A DNA stretch of 64,000 bases, taken from Sporosarcina sp. JAI121 (GTDB lineage: Bacteria; Bacillota; Bacilli; Bacillales_A; Planococcaceae). The notes beneath the pieces are model-generated. The model ran no database searches. It was not told where the DNA came from and worked only from the letters and a program-made list of their open reading frames with translations. A program made the translations under genes and the position numbers. The DNA is taken from NCBI RefSeq assembly GCF_013408665.1, contig NZ_JACCCL010000001.1, positions 1,503,136 through 1,567,135 on the forward strand, in the 5' to 3' direction. Of this stretch, positions 16,978 through 31,417 are shown one piece after another. How positions within the stretch are numbered: the stretch's first letter is position 1; the number at the start of each line of letters is the position of its first letter.

Positions 16978-17649
16978 ATGAAAAAACGTAAGAACAAAGG
17001 ATTGTCCTTGAAGGTGAAAGCGATGTTCATCATGCTGCTAATCCCTGTTGCTGTTACGGTCTTCACATTGACAGCTATCGTCTGGACGGGCTTGAAAAAT
17101 CCGGAAATCATCCGGAAATCCGCAAGCACCTTGCTTGACATGAAAGAACGTAACACCGCTACAGAAATTCCGGAAGAATATATTCCGGTTTATAAAGAAG
17201 CGGCAGAAACGTATAGTATCCCGTGGACGCTCCTTGCCGCACACCACCGAATTGAAACGCGGTTTTCAACGATGGACCCACTGCTTTCGCCCGTCGGTGC
17301 GGAGGGGCATATGCAGTTCATGCCTTGTACGTTCGTGGGATGGAGTTATCCGGGATGTCGTGATCTTGGGAAAGGGGAAATCCCTGTAGAAGATAAACTA
17401 AACCCCGAGGTAATCAAACAATACGGAGGATATGGTGTTGATGCCAATGGAGATGGAATCGCCGACCCATATGATATTGAAGACGCAATTTACAGCGCAG
17501 CCAACTACCTATCACAAAGTGGTGCTGCGGATGGGGATTATGAGAAAGCAATTTTCAATTACAACCACAGTGAAAAATATGTCAAAGACGTACTTTGGTT
17601 TTTTGACGAATTCGAAACTAAGCGAATTGAAATGGAAACAGGCAAATAA
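16978..17649 (+). CDS. Membrane-anchored lytic transglycosylase
   Basis: A positively charged N-terminus and one transmembrane helix (about 12-38) are followed by a soluble-lytic-transglycosylase-like domain. The motif LLAAHHRIETRFS near residues 79-92 supplies the catalytic Glu, and EGHMQFMPCTFVGW and YNHSEKYV are further family motifs. Such enzymes cleave peptidoglycan glycan strands; close relatives form the N-terminal domain of CwlT-type hydrolases. Length is 223 residues. It is probably cell-wall remodelling, but specific role is unknown. Confidence 0.83.
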   Translation: MKKRKNKGLSLKVKAMFIMLLIPVAVTVFTLTAIVWTGLKNPEIIRKSASTLLDMKERNTATEIPEEYIPVYKEAAETYSIPWTLLAAHHRIETRFSTMDPLLSPVGAEGHMQFMPCTFVGWSYPGCRDLGKGEIPVEDKLNPEVIKQYGGYGVDANGDGIADPYDIEDAIYSAANYLSQSGAADGDYEKAIFNYNHSEKYVKDVLWFFDEFETKRIEMETGK

Positions 17650-17687
17650 AAAAGATGGACCGCGAACAACGGGGTCCATCTTTTTTA
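17649..17687. terminator. Terminator between transglycosylase and glsB genes
   Basis: AAAGATGGACC pairs with GGTCCATCTTT and is followed by T-runs; A-richness on the other side allows use from both directions. Confidence 0.85.
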
Positions 17688-17704
17688 TTATTCATTTGTT
17701 GCGG

Positions 17705-17968
17705 TTATGAGGCTTTACGCATCGATTTCATAATTAGACTAACTATGAATACGAGGATAAGTGCTCCGATGATGGCCGGAATAATGTAAAAGTCGGAAAC
17801 CTTCGGACCCCATTCTCCTAATAGCATGCCGCCAATCCAAGCACCGATGATACCGGCGATAATATTACCAATAACTCCACCCGGGATATCCTTACCTAAA
17901 ATCATGCCTGCTAACCAGCCGATGATACCGCCAATAATTAAAAACCAAATGAAACTCATGTTGTTCAT
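17705..17968 (-). CDS. GlsB/YeaQ/YmgE family stress membrane protein (YwzA-like)
   Basis: This 87-residue protein has three hydrophobic, glycine-rich segments (GGIIGWLAGMILG, GNIIAGIIGAWIGGMLLG and a C-terminal helix). That is the transglycosylase-associated/GlsB pattern. It has no catalytic domain despite the family's old name. A well-matched sigma-B-type promoter precedes it, so it should be part of the general stress regulon. Its exact function is unknown. Confidence 0.88.
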   Translation of the reverse strand: MNNMSFIWFLIIGGIIGWLAGMILGKDIPGGVIGNIIAGIIGAWIGGMLLGEWGPKVSDFYIIPAIIGALILVFIVSLIMKSMRKAS

Positions 17969-18009
17969 CTCCTTTTGAGTATTTTATGATTACGTCTACA
18001 GTCTTTGTA

Positions 18010-18035
18010 ATAACCTTTATTACAATACATTAAAC
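18010..18035 (-). promoter_or_regulatory. Sigma-B-type promoter of the glsB gene
   Basis: On the minus strand GTTTAA (18035-18030) and GGTTAT (18015-18010) are spaced by 14 bases. This fits the Bacillus sigma-B consensus (GTTTaa, 12-15, GGGWAW). Confidence 0.72.
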
Positions 18036-18496
18036 ATCGGTAAGAAAAAAAACGCCAAAAATTTCTGGGATTCAACAGATGACAGTAGCGTCTGAAAAAA
18101 TGTTCATCATACTCCCCTTTTAGGGAACCATAATGATTCTTGTCGAACGTATTACGAAAATTGCTTTGTTTAAAGAATGTTTGCTTCAGTTTACGCCATA
18201 CTTTTGCATATTATCCATTTCGATTGTGGCTCTAGTTATAGTATGACCAAAAAATCGATCCAACAAAATATCTTTGCATGAACATCATTATGAGAATATA
18301 CTTGAAGGGATAATGACAGTGCTTCATTTAAGTAGGAGCCCTTCAAGAAAGTAAGGGTCATAACTTTAACTTATGATAGACTATAAAGTTAATGTATTTT
18401 ACTTATGTAGGTTGGTATTATATGATGGAGTAGAGAAAAGATGCTCTTTTATAGCCTTTTCAGTAGTGTTTTACAGATAGAAGGAGGAATTCTACA
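18036..18496. other. Long upstream region of aconitase, no gene seen
   Basis: About 460 bases contain no credible ORF. The region must hold the acnA promoter; TATAAAG-like and TATTATATG-like -10 candidates occur at 18385-18425 but no convincing -35 pairs with them. No clear CcpC or CodY box was identified by eye. Confidence 0.4.
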
Positions 18497-21211
18497 ATGG
18501 CAAAAAGCAATTTGCACAACAGCCGTACATCATTCGATTTGAACGGTAAGACGTATAACTATTACCGTCTAGCTGCTCTCGAAGAAGCCGGCATCGCGAA
18601 AGTTTCCAATCTGCCTTACTCGATTAAAGTGTTACTTGAATCCGTCCTGCGCCAATACGACGGTTATGTCATCAAAGACAATCATGTTGAAAATTTGGCG
18701 AAATGGGGGAAAGATGCGGACACGGATGGAGAAGTACCATTCAAACCGTCACGTGTCATCCTTCAAGACTTCACAGGAGTTCCTGTTGTCGTTGACCTAG
18801 CATCACTACGTTCAGCAATGGCGGCGATGGGCGGCGACCCTGACAAGATTAATCCTGAAATTCCGGTTGACCTTGTCATTGACCACTCCGTACAAGTTGA
18901 CCGTTACGGAACGGCAGAAGCGCTTAATTTGAACATGGAACTTGAGTTCGAACGTAACGCGGAACGTTACCAATTCTTGAGCTGGGCACAAAAAGCTTAC
19001 GATAACTACCGTGCAGTACCACCTGCAACAGGTATCGTCCACCAAGTTAACCTTGAGTACTTAGCAAACGTTGTCCATGCAGTTAAAAACGAAGACGGCA
19101 CATTCGAAACATATCCGGATACGCTTGTTGGAACTGACTCCCACACGACGATGATCAACGGTATCGGTGTTCTCGGATGGGGTGTCGGCGGTATTGAAGC
19201 TGAAGCGGGCATGCTCGGACAGCCTTCATACTTCCCGATTCCGGAAGTTATCGGAGTAAAACTGGTTGGCGCACTTCCGAATGGAACGACAGCTACCGAC
19301 CTTGCTCTGAAAGTGACACAAACACTACGTGCACATGGCGTTGTTGGTAAATTCGTCGAATTCTTCGGACCAGGCGTAGCACAGCTGCCACTTGCGGACC
19401 GTGCTACAATTGCGAACATGGCACCTGAATATGGCGCAACTTGCGGATTCTTCCCAGTAGATGAAGAAGCACTTGACTACATGCGCTTAACCGGCCGTGA
19501 AGAAAGCGACATCGCAGTTGTGAAACAATATCTTGTAGAAAACGACATGTTCTTCACAGTAGATAACGAAGAACCGACATACACTGAAGTTGTCGAAATC
19601 GATCTTTCCGATATTGTAGCGAACCTTGCTGGACCGAAACGTCCACAGGACATGATTCCACTTACGGAAATGCAACACGAATTCAACGAAGCAGTTGTAG
19701 CTCCTGAAGGAAACCAAGGTTTTGGTCTATCACCGAAAGAGCTAACGAAAACGGCTAAAATTGAATTCGAAGACGGGCGTTCTGTTGAAATCAAGACAGG
19801 TGACCTTGCAATCGCTGCAATCACGTCATGTACAAATACATCTAACCCATACGTTATGTTAGGTGCTGGACTTGTTGCGAAAAAAGCGGTTGAAAAAGGA
19901 CTTACACCACCGGCATACGTGAAAACATCACTTGCACCAGGATCAAAAGTAGTTACAGGCTACCTTGAAGATTCAGGTCTTAATGTGTTCTTGGATAAAA
20001 TTGGATTCAATACAGTTGGATATGGCTGTACAACATGTATCGGTAACTCCGGACCGCTTCTTCCTGAAATTGAAAAAGCGATCATGGGCAACGATATGCT
20101 TATGTCTTCCGTTCTTTCCGGTAACCGTAACTTTGAAGGACGTATTCATCCACTTGTGAAAGCAAACTACTTGGCTTCACCGCCACTTGTTGTTGCCTAC
20201 GCACTTGCTGGAACAGTTGATATCGATTTCGAAAAAGATCCAATCGGTAAAGACAAAGAAGGCTTCGATGTCTTCTTCAAAGATATTTGGCCAACTACGG
20301 AAGAAGTTCAGGCAGTTGTTAAAGCAACCGTTACACCTGAGTTGTTCCGTAAAGAATATGCACGAGTATTCACTGAAAACGAAGCATGGAATGCAATCGA
20401 AACAACAGACGATTCATTGTATGATTTCGATGAAAACTCAACATATATCCAAAATCCGCCGTTCTTCGAAGGTCTTGCAAAAGAGCCGGCTGACATCCAA
20501 GCACTTTCAGGGCTTCGTGTCATTGGTAAATTTGGCGATTCAATCACAACGGACCACATTTCACCTGCAGGCGCTATCGGTAAAGATACACCGGCTGGGA
20601 AATACTTGATTGATAAAGGCGTAAGCCCTCGTTTCTTCAACTCGTACGGTTCACGCCGTGGTAACCACGAAGTGATGATGCGCGGTACATTCGCTAATAT
20701 CCGTATCCGTAATCAGATTGCTAAAGGAACAGAAGGCGGATTCACGACTTACTGGCCAACAAAAGAGATCATGCCGATTTATGATGCTGCAATGAAGTAT
20801 CAAGAAGAAGGTACAGGTCTTGCAATCATCACAGGTAAAGACTACGGAATGGGTTCTTCACGTGACTGGGCAGCGAAAGGTACTTCACTATTAGGTATCC
20901 GTACAGTTATCGCTGAAAGCTATGAGCGTATTCACCGTTCAAACCTAGTTATGATGGGCGTTCTTCCACTTCAATTCAGCAAAGGCGAAAGTGCACAAAC
21001 ACTTGGCCTGACGGGTGAAGAGGAAATCAGCGTAAATATCGCGGAAGGTGTAAAACCGCGCGATATCCTGAAAGTGACTGCAACTTGCAAAGACGGATCT
21101 GTCAAAGAGTTCGACGTGCTAGCACGTTTCGACTCTGAGGTAGAAGTCGACTACTACCGTCACGGTGGAATCCTGCAAATGGTTCTTCGTGATAAAATGA
21201 AAACGAATTAA
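18497..21211 (+). CDS. acnA: Aconitate hydratase
   Basis: This TCA-cycle enzyme interconverts citrate and isocitrate through a [4Fe-4S] cluster. The 904-residue length is typical of AcnA/CitB. Cluster cysteines are at C445 ([10 protein letters not shown]) and C511/C514 ([13 protein letters not shown]). The C-terminal swivel domain has GRNF and [14 protein letters not shown] motifs. Bacillus CitB also binds RNA when the cluster is lost. The ATG follows AGAAGGAGGAATTC. The codon choice is highly biased, as expected for strong expression. A terminator follows directly. Confidence 0.97.
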   Translation: MAKSNLHNSRTSFDLNGKTYNYYRLAALEEAGIAKVSNLPYSIKVLLESVLRQYDGYVIKDNHVENLAKWGKDADTDGEVPFKPSRVILQDFTGVPVVVDLASLRSAMAAMGGDPDKINPEIPVDLVIDHSVQVDRYGTAEALNLNMELEFERNAERYQFLSWAQKAYDNYRAVPPATGIVHQVNLEYLANVVHAVKNEDGTFETYPDTLVGTDSHTTMINGIGVLGWGVGGIEAEAGMLGQPSYFPIPEVIGVKLVGALPNGTTATDLALKVTQTLRAHGVVGKFVEFFGPGVAQLPLADRATIANMAPEYGATCGFFPVDEEALDYMRLTGREESDIAVVKQYLVENDMFFTVDNEEPTYTEVVEIDLSDIVANLAGPKRPQDMIPLTEMQHEFNEAVVAPEGNQGFGLSPKELTKTAKIEFEDGRSVEIKTGDLAIAAITSCTNTSNPYVMLGAGLVAKKAVEKGLTPPAYVKTSLAPGSKVVTGYLEDSGLNVFLDKIGFNTVGYGCTTCIGNSGPLLPEIEKAIMGNDMLMSSVLSGNRNFEGRIHPLVKANYLASPPLVVAYALAGTVDIDFEKDPIGKDKEGFDVFFKDIWPTTEEVQAVVKATVTPELFRKEYARVFTENEAWNAIETTDDSLYDFDENSTYIQNPPFFEGLAKEPADIQALSGLRVIGKFGDSITTDHISPAGAIGKDTPAGKYLIDKGVSPRFFNSYGSRRGNHEVMMRGTFANIRIRNQIAKGTEGGFTTYWPTKEIMPIYDAAMKYQEEGTGLAIITGKDYGMGSSRDWAAKGTSLLGIRTVIAESYERIHRSNLVMMGVLPLQFSKGESAQTLGLTGEEEISVNIAEGVKPRDILKVTATCKDGSVKEFDVLARFDSEVEVDYYRHGGILQMVLRDKMKTN

Positions 21212-21225
21212 TTACAACAAGCAGG

Positions 21226-21256
21226 AAGGTGTCCGATATACTCGGGCACCTTTTTT
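21226..21256 (+). terminator. Terminator after acnA
   Basis: AAGGTGTCCGA pairs with TCGGGCACCTT and TTTTTT follows. Confidence 0.85.
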
Positions 21257-21332
21257 CTATTTACATGCAATTTCAGTTTAAGGACAGCTTTTTCAGTGAT
21301 GCTTTTGTATAATGGACAGTGAGGTGAAGACA

Positions 21333-21758
21333 ATGTATATAAGTGAAAAAGAAGTTGAAATCAGGTATGCGGAGACGGATCAGATGGGAGTCGTCTATCA
21401 TGCGAATTATTTAGTGTGGATGGAGATCGGGCGTACGAAGCTAATCGAGGACCTTGGCTATACCTATGCACAGCTCGAGGCAGATGGCTTCTTATCACCG
21501 GTGACGGACTTATCGATTCAATATAAGGCGGCAATGAAATACGGTCAGAAGGCAACTGTACGGACCTGGGTCGAGTCGCACGGAAGACTGCGCACAACAT
21601 ACGGTTATGAAATAATCCAGGAAGACGGTACAATTTCAGCAACAGCCACATCGGAACATGTATTGGTGAAAAAAGAGTCGTTTAGACCAGTTCCTCTAAA
21701 GAAAATCGATCCGGTATGGGATGCAAAATATAGTGAAATTCAGCGAAGTAAAGACTGA
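21333..21758 (+). CDS. yneP: Acyl-CoA thioesterase YneP (YbgC type)
   Basis: This 141-residue hot-dog-fold thioesterase has the 4-hydroxybenzoyl-CoA thioesterase-type motif RYAETDQMGVVYHANYLVW, with the catalytic Asp in that segment. It probably hydrolyses acyl-CoA or acyl-ACP thioesters in the cytoplasm; the substrate is unknown. The start at 21333 follows GAGGTGAAGACA with good spacing; an in-frame ATG at 21312 would add seven unconserved residues. The gene follows acnA as in B. subtilis, but the intervening sspO-sspP-tlp spore genes found there are absent. It overlaps yneQ by one base. Confidence 0.87.
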   Translation: MYISEKEVEIRYAETDQMGVVYHANYLVWMEIGRTKLIEDLGYTYAQLEADGFLSPVTDLSIQYKAAMKYGQKATVRTWVESHGRLRTTYGYEIIQEDGTISATATSEHVLVKKESFRPVPLKKIDPVWDAKYSEIQRSKD

Positions 21759-22069
21759 TGGCGTTTGGACTAAGGCGTGCGGAACTACAGCATTGGAAAA
21801 AAGCGGTCAGTAAAGGTGAAATTGCATTTTTGACCCATTATTGGTTAGATGAGCGCTTTCCCGAATGTAAAACAGTGACGAAAGCAGGCTGTGCGAACAT
21901 CGAAAAACTTGTTGAATGGGGAGCACAGTACGGCTTGAGACGGGAATGGCTTGATATGCGGAATGATTTTCCCCATTTTGATCTTTTCGGTAAACATGAA
22001 TACGATATTTTACAGAATGAAGGACTATCCCATCAATTGGAACGGTTCGGTCTGCTAAAGTCAACGTGA
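21758..22069 (+). CDS. yneQ: YneQ-like hypothetical protein
   Basis: This is a 103-residue cytoplasmic protein of unknown function. It resembles B. subtilis YneQ in size, position after yneP and general pattern (ERFPECKTVTKAGCANI, EWLDMRNDFPHFDLFG). Its ATG overlaps the yneP stop (TGATG), so the two are translationally coupled. It carries no recognised domain. Confidence 0.78.
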   Translation: MAFGLRRAELQHWKKAVSKGEIAFLTHYWLDERFPECKTVTKAGCANIEKLVEWGAQYGLRREWLDMRNDFPHFDLFGKHEYDILQNEGLSHQLERFGLLKST

Positions 22070-22464
22070 AGCAAAAAAGCTTTACGTTTTTTTATGCCGT
22101 AAAATGGTTTTCTTTCGCAATGTAAGTCTATTTTTGACATTATTATTGTGTCATATAGGTTGAAAGAAAGAAATCCATTCCCGCTTCATTTGTTCAGGAA
22201 TAGTCTTACAAAATAGGTATGATTTGCGGATGATCTGTTTGTAGTGCACACACACTGGAGCCTAATGGTGAATATGATGGCAAAAAGACCTTGTCATGGC
22301 CCGATAGGTAGGCCGACACGTATAGCAATGGTGTAAGAGTTGTTTGAAATGTCTAATTTATACATATAATAGGTCAGTAGACGTAACATATAAGAGGACT
22401 ATCGACGATTTGAAAATTGCAACGAGTGATGGATGGAGCGATTTTTAAAATAGGAGATGACTAA
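22070..22464. other. Intergenic region between yneQ and the SDR gene
   Basis: A 395-base stretch with no credible ORF. A TTGACA occurs near 22137 but lacks a well-spaced -10. No other structure stands out. Confidence 0.4.
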
Positions 22465-23205
22465 ATGAGGTTAACTGGAAAAGTCGCAATTATTACAGGT
22501 GGTGCAAATGGAATCGGATTGGCAGCATGTGAGCGTTTTGCGGAAGAAGGAGCGCATGTCATCATGGCTGACTATGATGAAACAGCGGGAAAAGAGCAAG
22601 AAGCGCGATTCACGGAAAAAGGACTGAATGTGACGTTCGTACAAGTGGATGTCGTAGATCGTACTAGCGTCGAGCAGTTAGTTAGGAAAGCGATACAACA
22701 TCATGAGAAGATTGATATATTGATCAATAACGCAGGCATCACAAGGGATGCCACACTGGTTAAAATGGAACCGGCTGACTTCCAGCGGGTTCTCGATGTC
22801 AATTTAACAGGCGTTTTCAATTGTACACAGGCAGTTGTCCCTCATATGATTGCGAACGAGTCGGGGAAGATTATCAACACCTCTTCCGTAAGCGGCATCT
22901 ATGGCAACTTTGGTCAAACGAATTATGCTGCAACAAAAGCGGCAATCGTCGGAATGACTAAAACATGGGCTAAAGAATTCGGTCGAAAAGGCATCAATGT
23001 CAATGCCGTCGCTCCAGGCTTCACTGCAACAGCCATGGTCAGTAAGATGCCGGACAAAGTTCTCGATCAAATGAAATTTTCCACTTCCTTGCAACGGCTA
23101 GGGAAACCGCGTGATATTGCGAATGCTTACCTATTTCTAGCAAGCGATGACGCCGATTATGTCCATGGCCATGTCCTGCATGTCGATGGCGGAATCATGA
23201 TGTAA
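22465..23205 (+). CDS. SDR family oxidoreductase, FabG/PhaB-like
   Basis: This 246-residue NAD(P)-dependent reductase has TGGANGIG (11-18), NNAG (88-91), the catalytic Ser near 140-141 and YAATK (Y154, K158). The C-terminal VLHVDGGIMM is typical of FabG-like 3-oxoacyl reductases. It is likely an acetoacetyl-CoA or beta-ketoacyl reductase, but it stands alone without fatty-acid or PHA genes, so the substrate is uncertain. The ATG follows TAGGAGATGAC. Confidence 0.82.
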   Translation: MRLTGKVAIITGGANGIGLAACERFAEEGAHVIMADYDETAGKEQEARFTEKGLNVTFVQVDVVDRTSVEQLVRKAIQHHEKIDILINNAGITRDATLVKMEPADFQRVLDVNLTGVFNCTQAVVPHMIANESGKIINTSSVSGIYGNFGQTNYAATKAAIVGMTKTWAKEFGRKGINVNAVAPGFTATAMVSKMPDKVLDQMKFSTSLQRLGKPRDIANAYLFLASDDADYVHGHVLHVDGGIMM

Positions 23206-23221
23206 GGAACGCAATCGGTTC

Positions 23222-23257
23222 AAAAAAGCGTGAGGCATGTCGCCATCACGCTTTTTC
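23222..23257. terminator. Bidirectional terminator
   Basis: AAAAAAGCGTGA pairs with TCACGCTTTTT between the convergent SDR and yneR genes; it overlaps the yneR stop. Confidence 0.85.
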
Positions 23258-23539
23258 ATATGAATAAATGAGTTCATTCAGGTTCGGGTCTACATTGACA
23301 TGCAAGTCGTGATCAATAAAGTACCATTTGTCCCGGCTTTCAATATAATAGCGGACGTTGTCATGCTCCGTTTCAACCGACACTTCATCCGGCTGTTCTT
23401 TCGTCACACCAAGTGAGAAGCCGGCGTGAAGTGGGCTTGACCCTCCGTATCTCGCGAAAAAACGGATAGCATCGCCAGATACTGCTTCCATCTCTTCTTT
23501 AAACCATAAAAGCGCTTCGTTCGACAAAATAATCTTCAA
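23246..23539 (-). CDS. yneR: HesB/IscA-like protein YneR
   Basis: This small HesB-like protein (97 residues from TTG) has the YneR pattern (LWFKEEMEAVSGDAIRFFAR, RYGGSSPLHAGFSLG). It lacks the conserved cysteines of true A-type iron-sulfur carriers, so it probably does not hold a cluster in the same way. TTG at 23539 is preferred because it follows AGGATGGTG and gives the homologous start (KIILSNEA); an in-frame ATG at 23572 would add 11 unconserved residues. It precedes plsY in the same orientation order as B. subtilis yneR-yneS. Confidence 0.78.
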   Translation of the reverse strand: MKIILSNEALLWFKEEMEAVSGDAIRFFARYGGSSPLHAGFSLGVTKEQPDEVSVETEHDNVRYYIESRDKWYFIDHDLHVNVDPNLNELIYSYEKA

Positions 23540-23576
23540 TGGAAACACCATCCTATCGTTTGCTGCTTCCATTGTA

Positions 23577-24179
23577 TTATAACCACTTCACTTTTGGCTC
23601 AGTTCCTGCCTTGATACGTCCGATATTCGCCCGGTGGCGGTAGAAGATGAAGGCACCGAACAAACCGATCATCACCATCAAATAGATATCGCCTGTTCGG
23701 AAATAATAAAAGATACCGTATAGAAAGCCTACCACAGATACGATCATTGATGATAAGGACACCATTTTCGTCATTTTCAAAGCGATAAAAAAGGTTGCCA
23801 GCACAATAAGGAAGACGGGCCATTCGTAGGCTAATAACACTCCTCCGGATGTCGCCACAGCTTTGCCGCCTTTGAAATGCGCGAATACAGGATACATATG
23901 TCCAACGACTGCAAGAATTCCCGGGATGAGCGGATGAACATGGACACTATCGAAAATAGGGAGTAGTGGCAAGAGTGCCGCTGCAGTCCCTTTAAAGATA
24001 TCCAGGGTTGTTACGGCGAATCCTGCTGTTTTTCCGAGAACACGGAAAGTATTCGTTCCGCCGAGGTTCCCGCTGCCATGCTTGCGGATATCCGTTTTGT
24101 AAAAAACTTTGCCAACCCAGAGTGCGGAAGGGATAGAGCCAATTAAATAGGCAATCAGTAAAAGTATGATAAGTTCCAT
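23577..24179 (-). CDS. plsY: Acyl-phosphate:glycerol-3-phosphate acyltransferase
   Basis: This polytopic membrane enzyme makes lysophosphatidate from acyl phosphate and glycerol 3-phosphate, the first step of phospholipid synthesis. The 200-residue protein has the three PlsY motifs: SIPSALWVGK with KHGSGNLGGTNTFR near the N-terminus, HMYPVFAHFKGGKAVATSGG in the middle and FIFYRHRANIGRI near the end. It is divergent from parE, as in B. subtilis yneS-parE. Confidence 0.96.
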   Translation of the reverse strand: MELIILLLIAYLIGSIPSALWVGKVFYKTDIRKHGSGNLGGTNTFRVLGKTAGFAVTTLDIFKGTAAALLPLLPIFDSVHVHPLIPGILAVVGHMYPVFAHFKGGKAVATSGGVLLAYEWPVFLIVLATFFIALKMTKMVSLSSMIVSVVGFLYGIFYYFRTGDIYLMVMIGLFGAFIFYRHRANIGRIKAGTEPKVKWL

Positions 24180-24412
24180 TGTATACCCCTTTTTTTATTT
24201 GTGTCAGTATAGACTTAGTTTAGCAGAACCGTGAAGTTGCGACAATGAGATTGATGCGGAGAACTTTACGAATTTGAGTAATCAGTTACCCCTTGATTTT
24301 GAACTTTCGAGTCTTGCATGGCTGATTTTCTGGGTCAACAATTTCCCATCTACATTGCAATAAAATGCGTTCTTCTATACAATTAATTGAGCAAGCTTCC
24401 GAAAACGTTGAT

Positions 24413-28879
<4,467 letters not shown>

Positions 28880-28887
28880 CCAACTTG

Positions 28888-28927
28888 GAAAGTCATGGGA
28901 TATTATACCCATGACTTTCTGTTTTTT
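28888..28927 (+). terminator. Terminator after parC
   Basis: GAAAGTCATGGG pairs perfectly with CCCATGACTTTC and is followed by TGTTTTTT. Confidence 0.88.
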
Positions 28928-28999
28928 CTACCGTATAATAGTTCGTTGGGCGAAATAATAAAAGTTATTTCCTAAACAATGAGAGAATGGGGATAGAGC

Positions 29000-30220
29000 A
29001 TGTGGAGGAATCGTAATATCTGGATTATATTAACCGGGGAAATGATTGCCGGGTTAGGATTATGGACGGGAATCATCGGCAATCTTGAATTTATGCAAGA
29101 AAAAATCCCTTCAGATTTCGTTAAAGCATTAATTATGTCAGTCGGACTACTTGCAGGAATTATTGCGGGACCGCTTGCGGGTAAGGTCATTGACCAATCA
29201 AGGAAAAAAACTGTTCTACTTATATCAGGTGCGGGTCGGATGCTTAGTGTCATTTTCATGTTAATTGCAATATCAACCGGCTCTGTTTGGTGGATGGTTG
29301 CATTTATGATCAGCATACAACTATCTGCTACATTTTACTTTCCCGCGCTGCAGGCGACCATTCCGCTTGTTGTCAAGGACGATGATTTGCTGACGATGAA
29401 TGGATGGCATATGAACGTCGCGACGATTTCCCGCGTCATTGGAACGGCTCTAGCCGGTATTTTGCTCGTCTATTGGTCGCTCATGTCGCTCTACTGGATA
29501 TCAATGATCGCTTATGGCGCACTTCTATTGTTCACGATGATGTTGCGCATTGATGAAGGACAGGGAAGAGAGGCAAAGGTGAAAAGTGCGGGAAACAAAG
29601 GGGGCTTCATGGAAGTCTTTCCTGTGTTGAAAGCATATCCTGCTGTCGGTATGACTCTAATTATGACGCTAATTCCATTGCTATTCATCGGCTCGTTCAA
29701 CCTGATTGTCATTAATATTAGTGAAATTCAGGATTCAGCATCGATTAAAGGACTTATTTATACATTTGAAGGGGTAGCATTCATGGTGGGAACAATATCC
29801 GTGAAGTATATTTCAATGAAATGGCGAACAACGACGATTTTATTTTCATTCGCAAGTATGGTAGCAGTGGCAGAATTCATGCTTTATTTTGCCGAAAGCA
29901 CAGTAATTACGTTAAGTGCTTTTGCCGTGCTAGGATTCGCATTAGGCTGTTTTTTCCCGACAGCAATGGTCATTTTTCAGAAACAGATGCCGAAAGAGTA
30001 TCATGGCCGATTTTTCTCATTCCGCAATATGTTGGAACGAGTCATGTTCCAAGTTGTATTACTGACGGCGGGTGCATTTTTGGATATTATTGGATTGCAG
30101 TCGATGATCATTATATTCGGATTGATCAGCTTAAGTTTGACAGTACTATTCTTCGTACAGATGAAAAGAAGAAATATCATACTGGAACAACCAAAACAAA
30201 CTGCCGCAGAAAGCATTTGA
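29000..30220 (+). CDS. MFS transporter
   Basis: This 406-residue major facilitator has about 12 hydrophobic helices. The loop between helices 2 and 3 reads GPLAGKVIDQSRKK, a variant of the family GxxxDRxGRR motif. A central basic loop (residues about 190-205) separates the halves. It resembles the MFS_3/EntS-like drug or metabolite exporter group, but the substrate cannot be read. It stands alone on the strand; ATG at 29000 follows GGGGATAGAGC. Confidence 0.78.
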   Translation: MWRNRNIWIILTGEMIAGLGLWTGIIGNLEFMQEKIPSDFVKALIMSVGLLAGIIAGPLAGKVIDQSRKKTVLLISGAGRMLSVIFMLIAISTGSVWWMVAFMISIQLSATFYFPALQATIPLVVKDDDLLTMNGWHMNVATISRVIGTALAGILLVYWSLMSLYWISMIAYGALLLFTMMLRIDEGQGREAKVKSAGNKGGFMEVFPVLKAYPAVGMTLIMTLIPLLFIGSFNLIVINISEIQDSASIKGLIYTFEGVAFMVGTISVKYISMKWRTTTILFSFASMVAVAEFMLYFAESTVITLSAFAVLGFALGCFFPTAMVIFQKQMPKEYHGRFFSFRNMLERVMFQVVLLTAGAFLDIIGLQSMIIIFGLISLSLTVLFFVQMKRRNIILEQPKQTAAESI

Positions 30221-30298
30221 CTTTTTGCGGTATTTTCTATTTTATTGTACCTTGTTTCATCAAGTACGGTGGCCATAAATAAACCTCAATTCCATTCA

Positions 30299-30436
30299 TG
30301 TACAAATTCTGAATAAAAGAAACCTCGCTAGTTCATATATAGATATATAGCTCGCAACCAGTTTATTTTATAGCTATTATATATCCCCGAACAATCGTTC
30401 AAGTAAAGGAGAACTACATAGTTTAAGGAAAGGGAG
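30299..30436 (+). repeat. Left arm of a 138-bp inverted repeat
   Basis: This segment is repeated in inverted orientation at 32772-32908. Identity is high from ACCTCGCTAG (30322) to AAAGGGAG (30436), and weaker (about three quarters) over the outer 23 bases. It contains a regulator-box-like sequence (ACCTCGCTAGTTCATATAT), AT-rich -10-like sequence and an AAAGGAGAACTAC ribosome-binding-site-like end. It may be a promoter region whose gene was lost. Confidence 0.85.
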
Positions 30437-31126
30437 CATTGTCGGAATGATAGTACGATTTCTGACAAATTAGTACAGGTTACTATATCTTAAACAAATA
30501 AACTGCCCATAAATTTTATTTTAATTTTAATAACGACTTTATTGTTGAAAGAACAGGTCTTGTAATAAAGCCAAGCTGATTTATTTTTGTATGGATATAA
30601 GATTCTTTTACAAATTGAATGTATACGGGCGTTTTTTAATTGTAATCTAATGCTAGATGGTACTAGGAATGATAAATTTCAGTGTAAGTTATATAAATCC
30701 ACATTTTCGCTTTTATCTCACTGTTTCAAGTATACTTATCGAATGAAACGTAACTGTTGATAATTTATATTATGTAAACTAAAATAGTTTTAAAGAAAAA
30801 GAGGTACTTAATGAGACAATCCCCTTTGTATAATCACAGCTTAATCTATTCTAAGTTGCGTCTATTGTTTACATCAATACTCGTACACTACACTCAATCA
30901 CAATGCGGATGATTAGCCTGTTCTTTTCGGAAAAACCTTTAAGACCAGCCAATTATTCATAATATATGGCATCTAACAATAAACGTGGTCCTTTGGTTCA
31001 ATCGTTTAATAAGATGAAATTCTTTGTAGACTTCATTATCATCGCCAATTACAAGCATATACAAGATCTTATGAAATCGTGTATTTCTGATTTCAGATAC
31101 TTAATAAAGAATGCTTATAGTAAAAA
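30437..31126. other. Eroded intergenic DNA
   Basis: About 700 AT-rich bases with no gene of convincing length. A 33-codon frame at about 30811-30912 (+) follows GAAAAAGAGGTACTTA but matches nothing known. I treat this as decayed sequence downstream of the left inverted-repeat arm. Confidence 0.4.
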
Positions 31127-31378
31127 GAACGCTTGATGCGTTACTATCAAGACAGTCAATCCCTTTTAGGGAGTCAGCATCACAAGATTAAATAATCCAA
31201 TTGGGTCGCTAATTTTGAGGGTGAATTATTTTTTTGCGGCATTTTATAAGCTAAAGCAATTTTGATTACAGTTGATTTGAATGTAATCACTTGCAGCACT
31301 CCCTTCCGTCAGGAATATACTATGATCGAAATCATCGAGTTAAAATCCTGACGACCCTTGAACACTCTATACTACTAC
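31127..31378 (-). pseudogene. Degenerate holin-like toxin cassette
   Basis: On the minus strand the sequence parallels the intact 35-kb cassette from promoter side to terminator. It has a CCCTTGAA segment, a GAAGGGAGTGCTGC ribosome-binding-site region, then GTGATTACATTCAAATC in place of the toxin start. The open frame is lost, while the hairpin arms (AATAATCC/GGGTGAATTATT) and the distal hairpin near 31132-31156 persist. Confidence 0.6.
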
Positions 31379-31417
31379 CTTCCCCATTAAACTGTTAAAA
31401 TATCCCTCTAACCTTTC

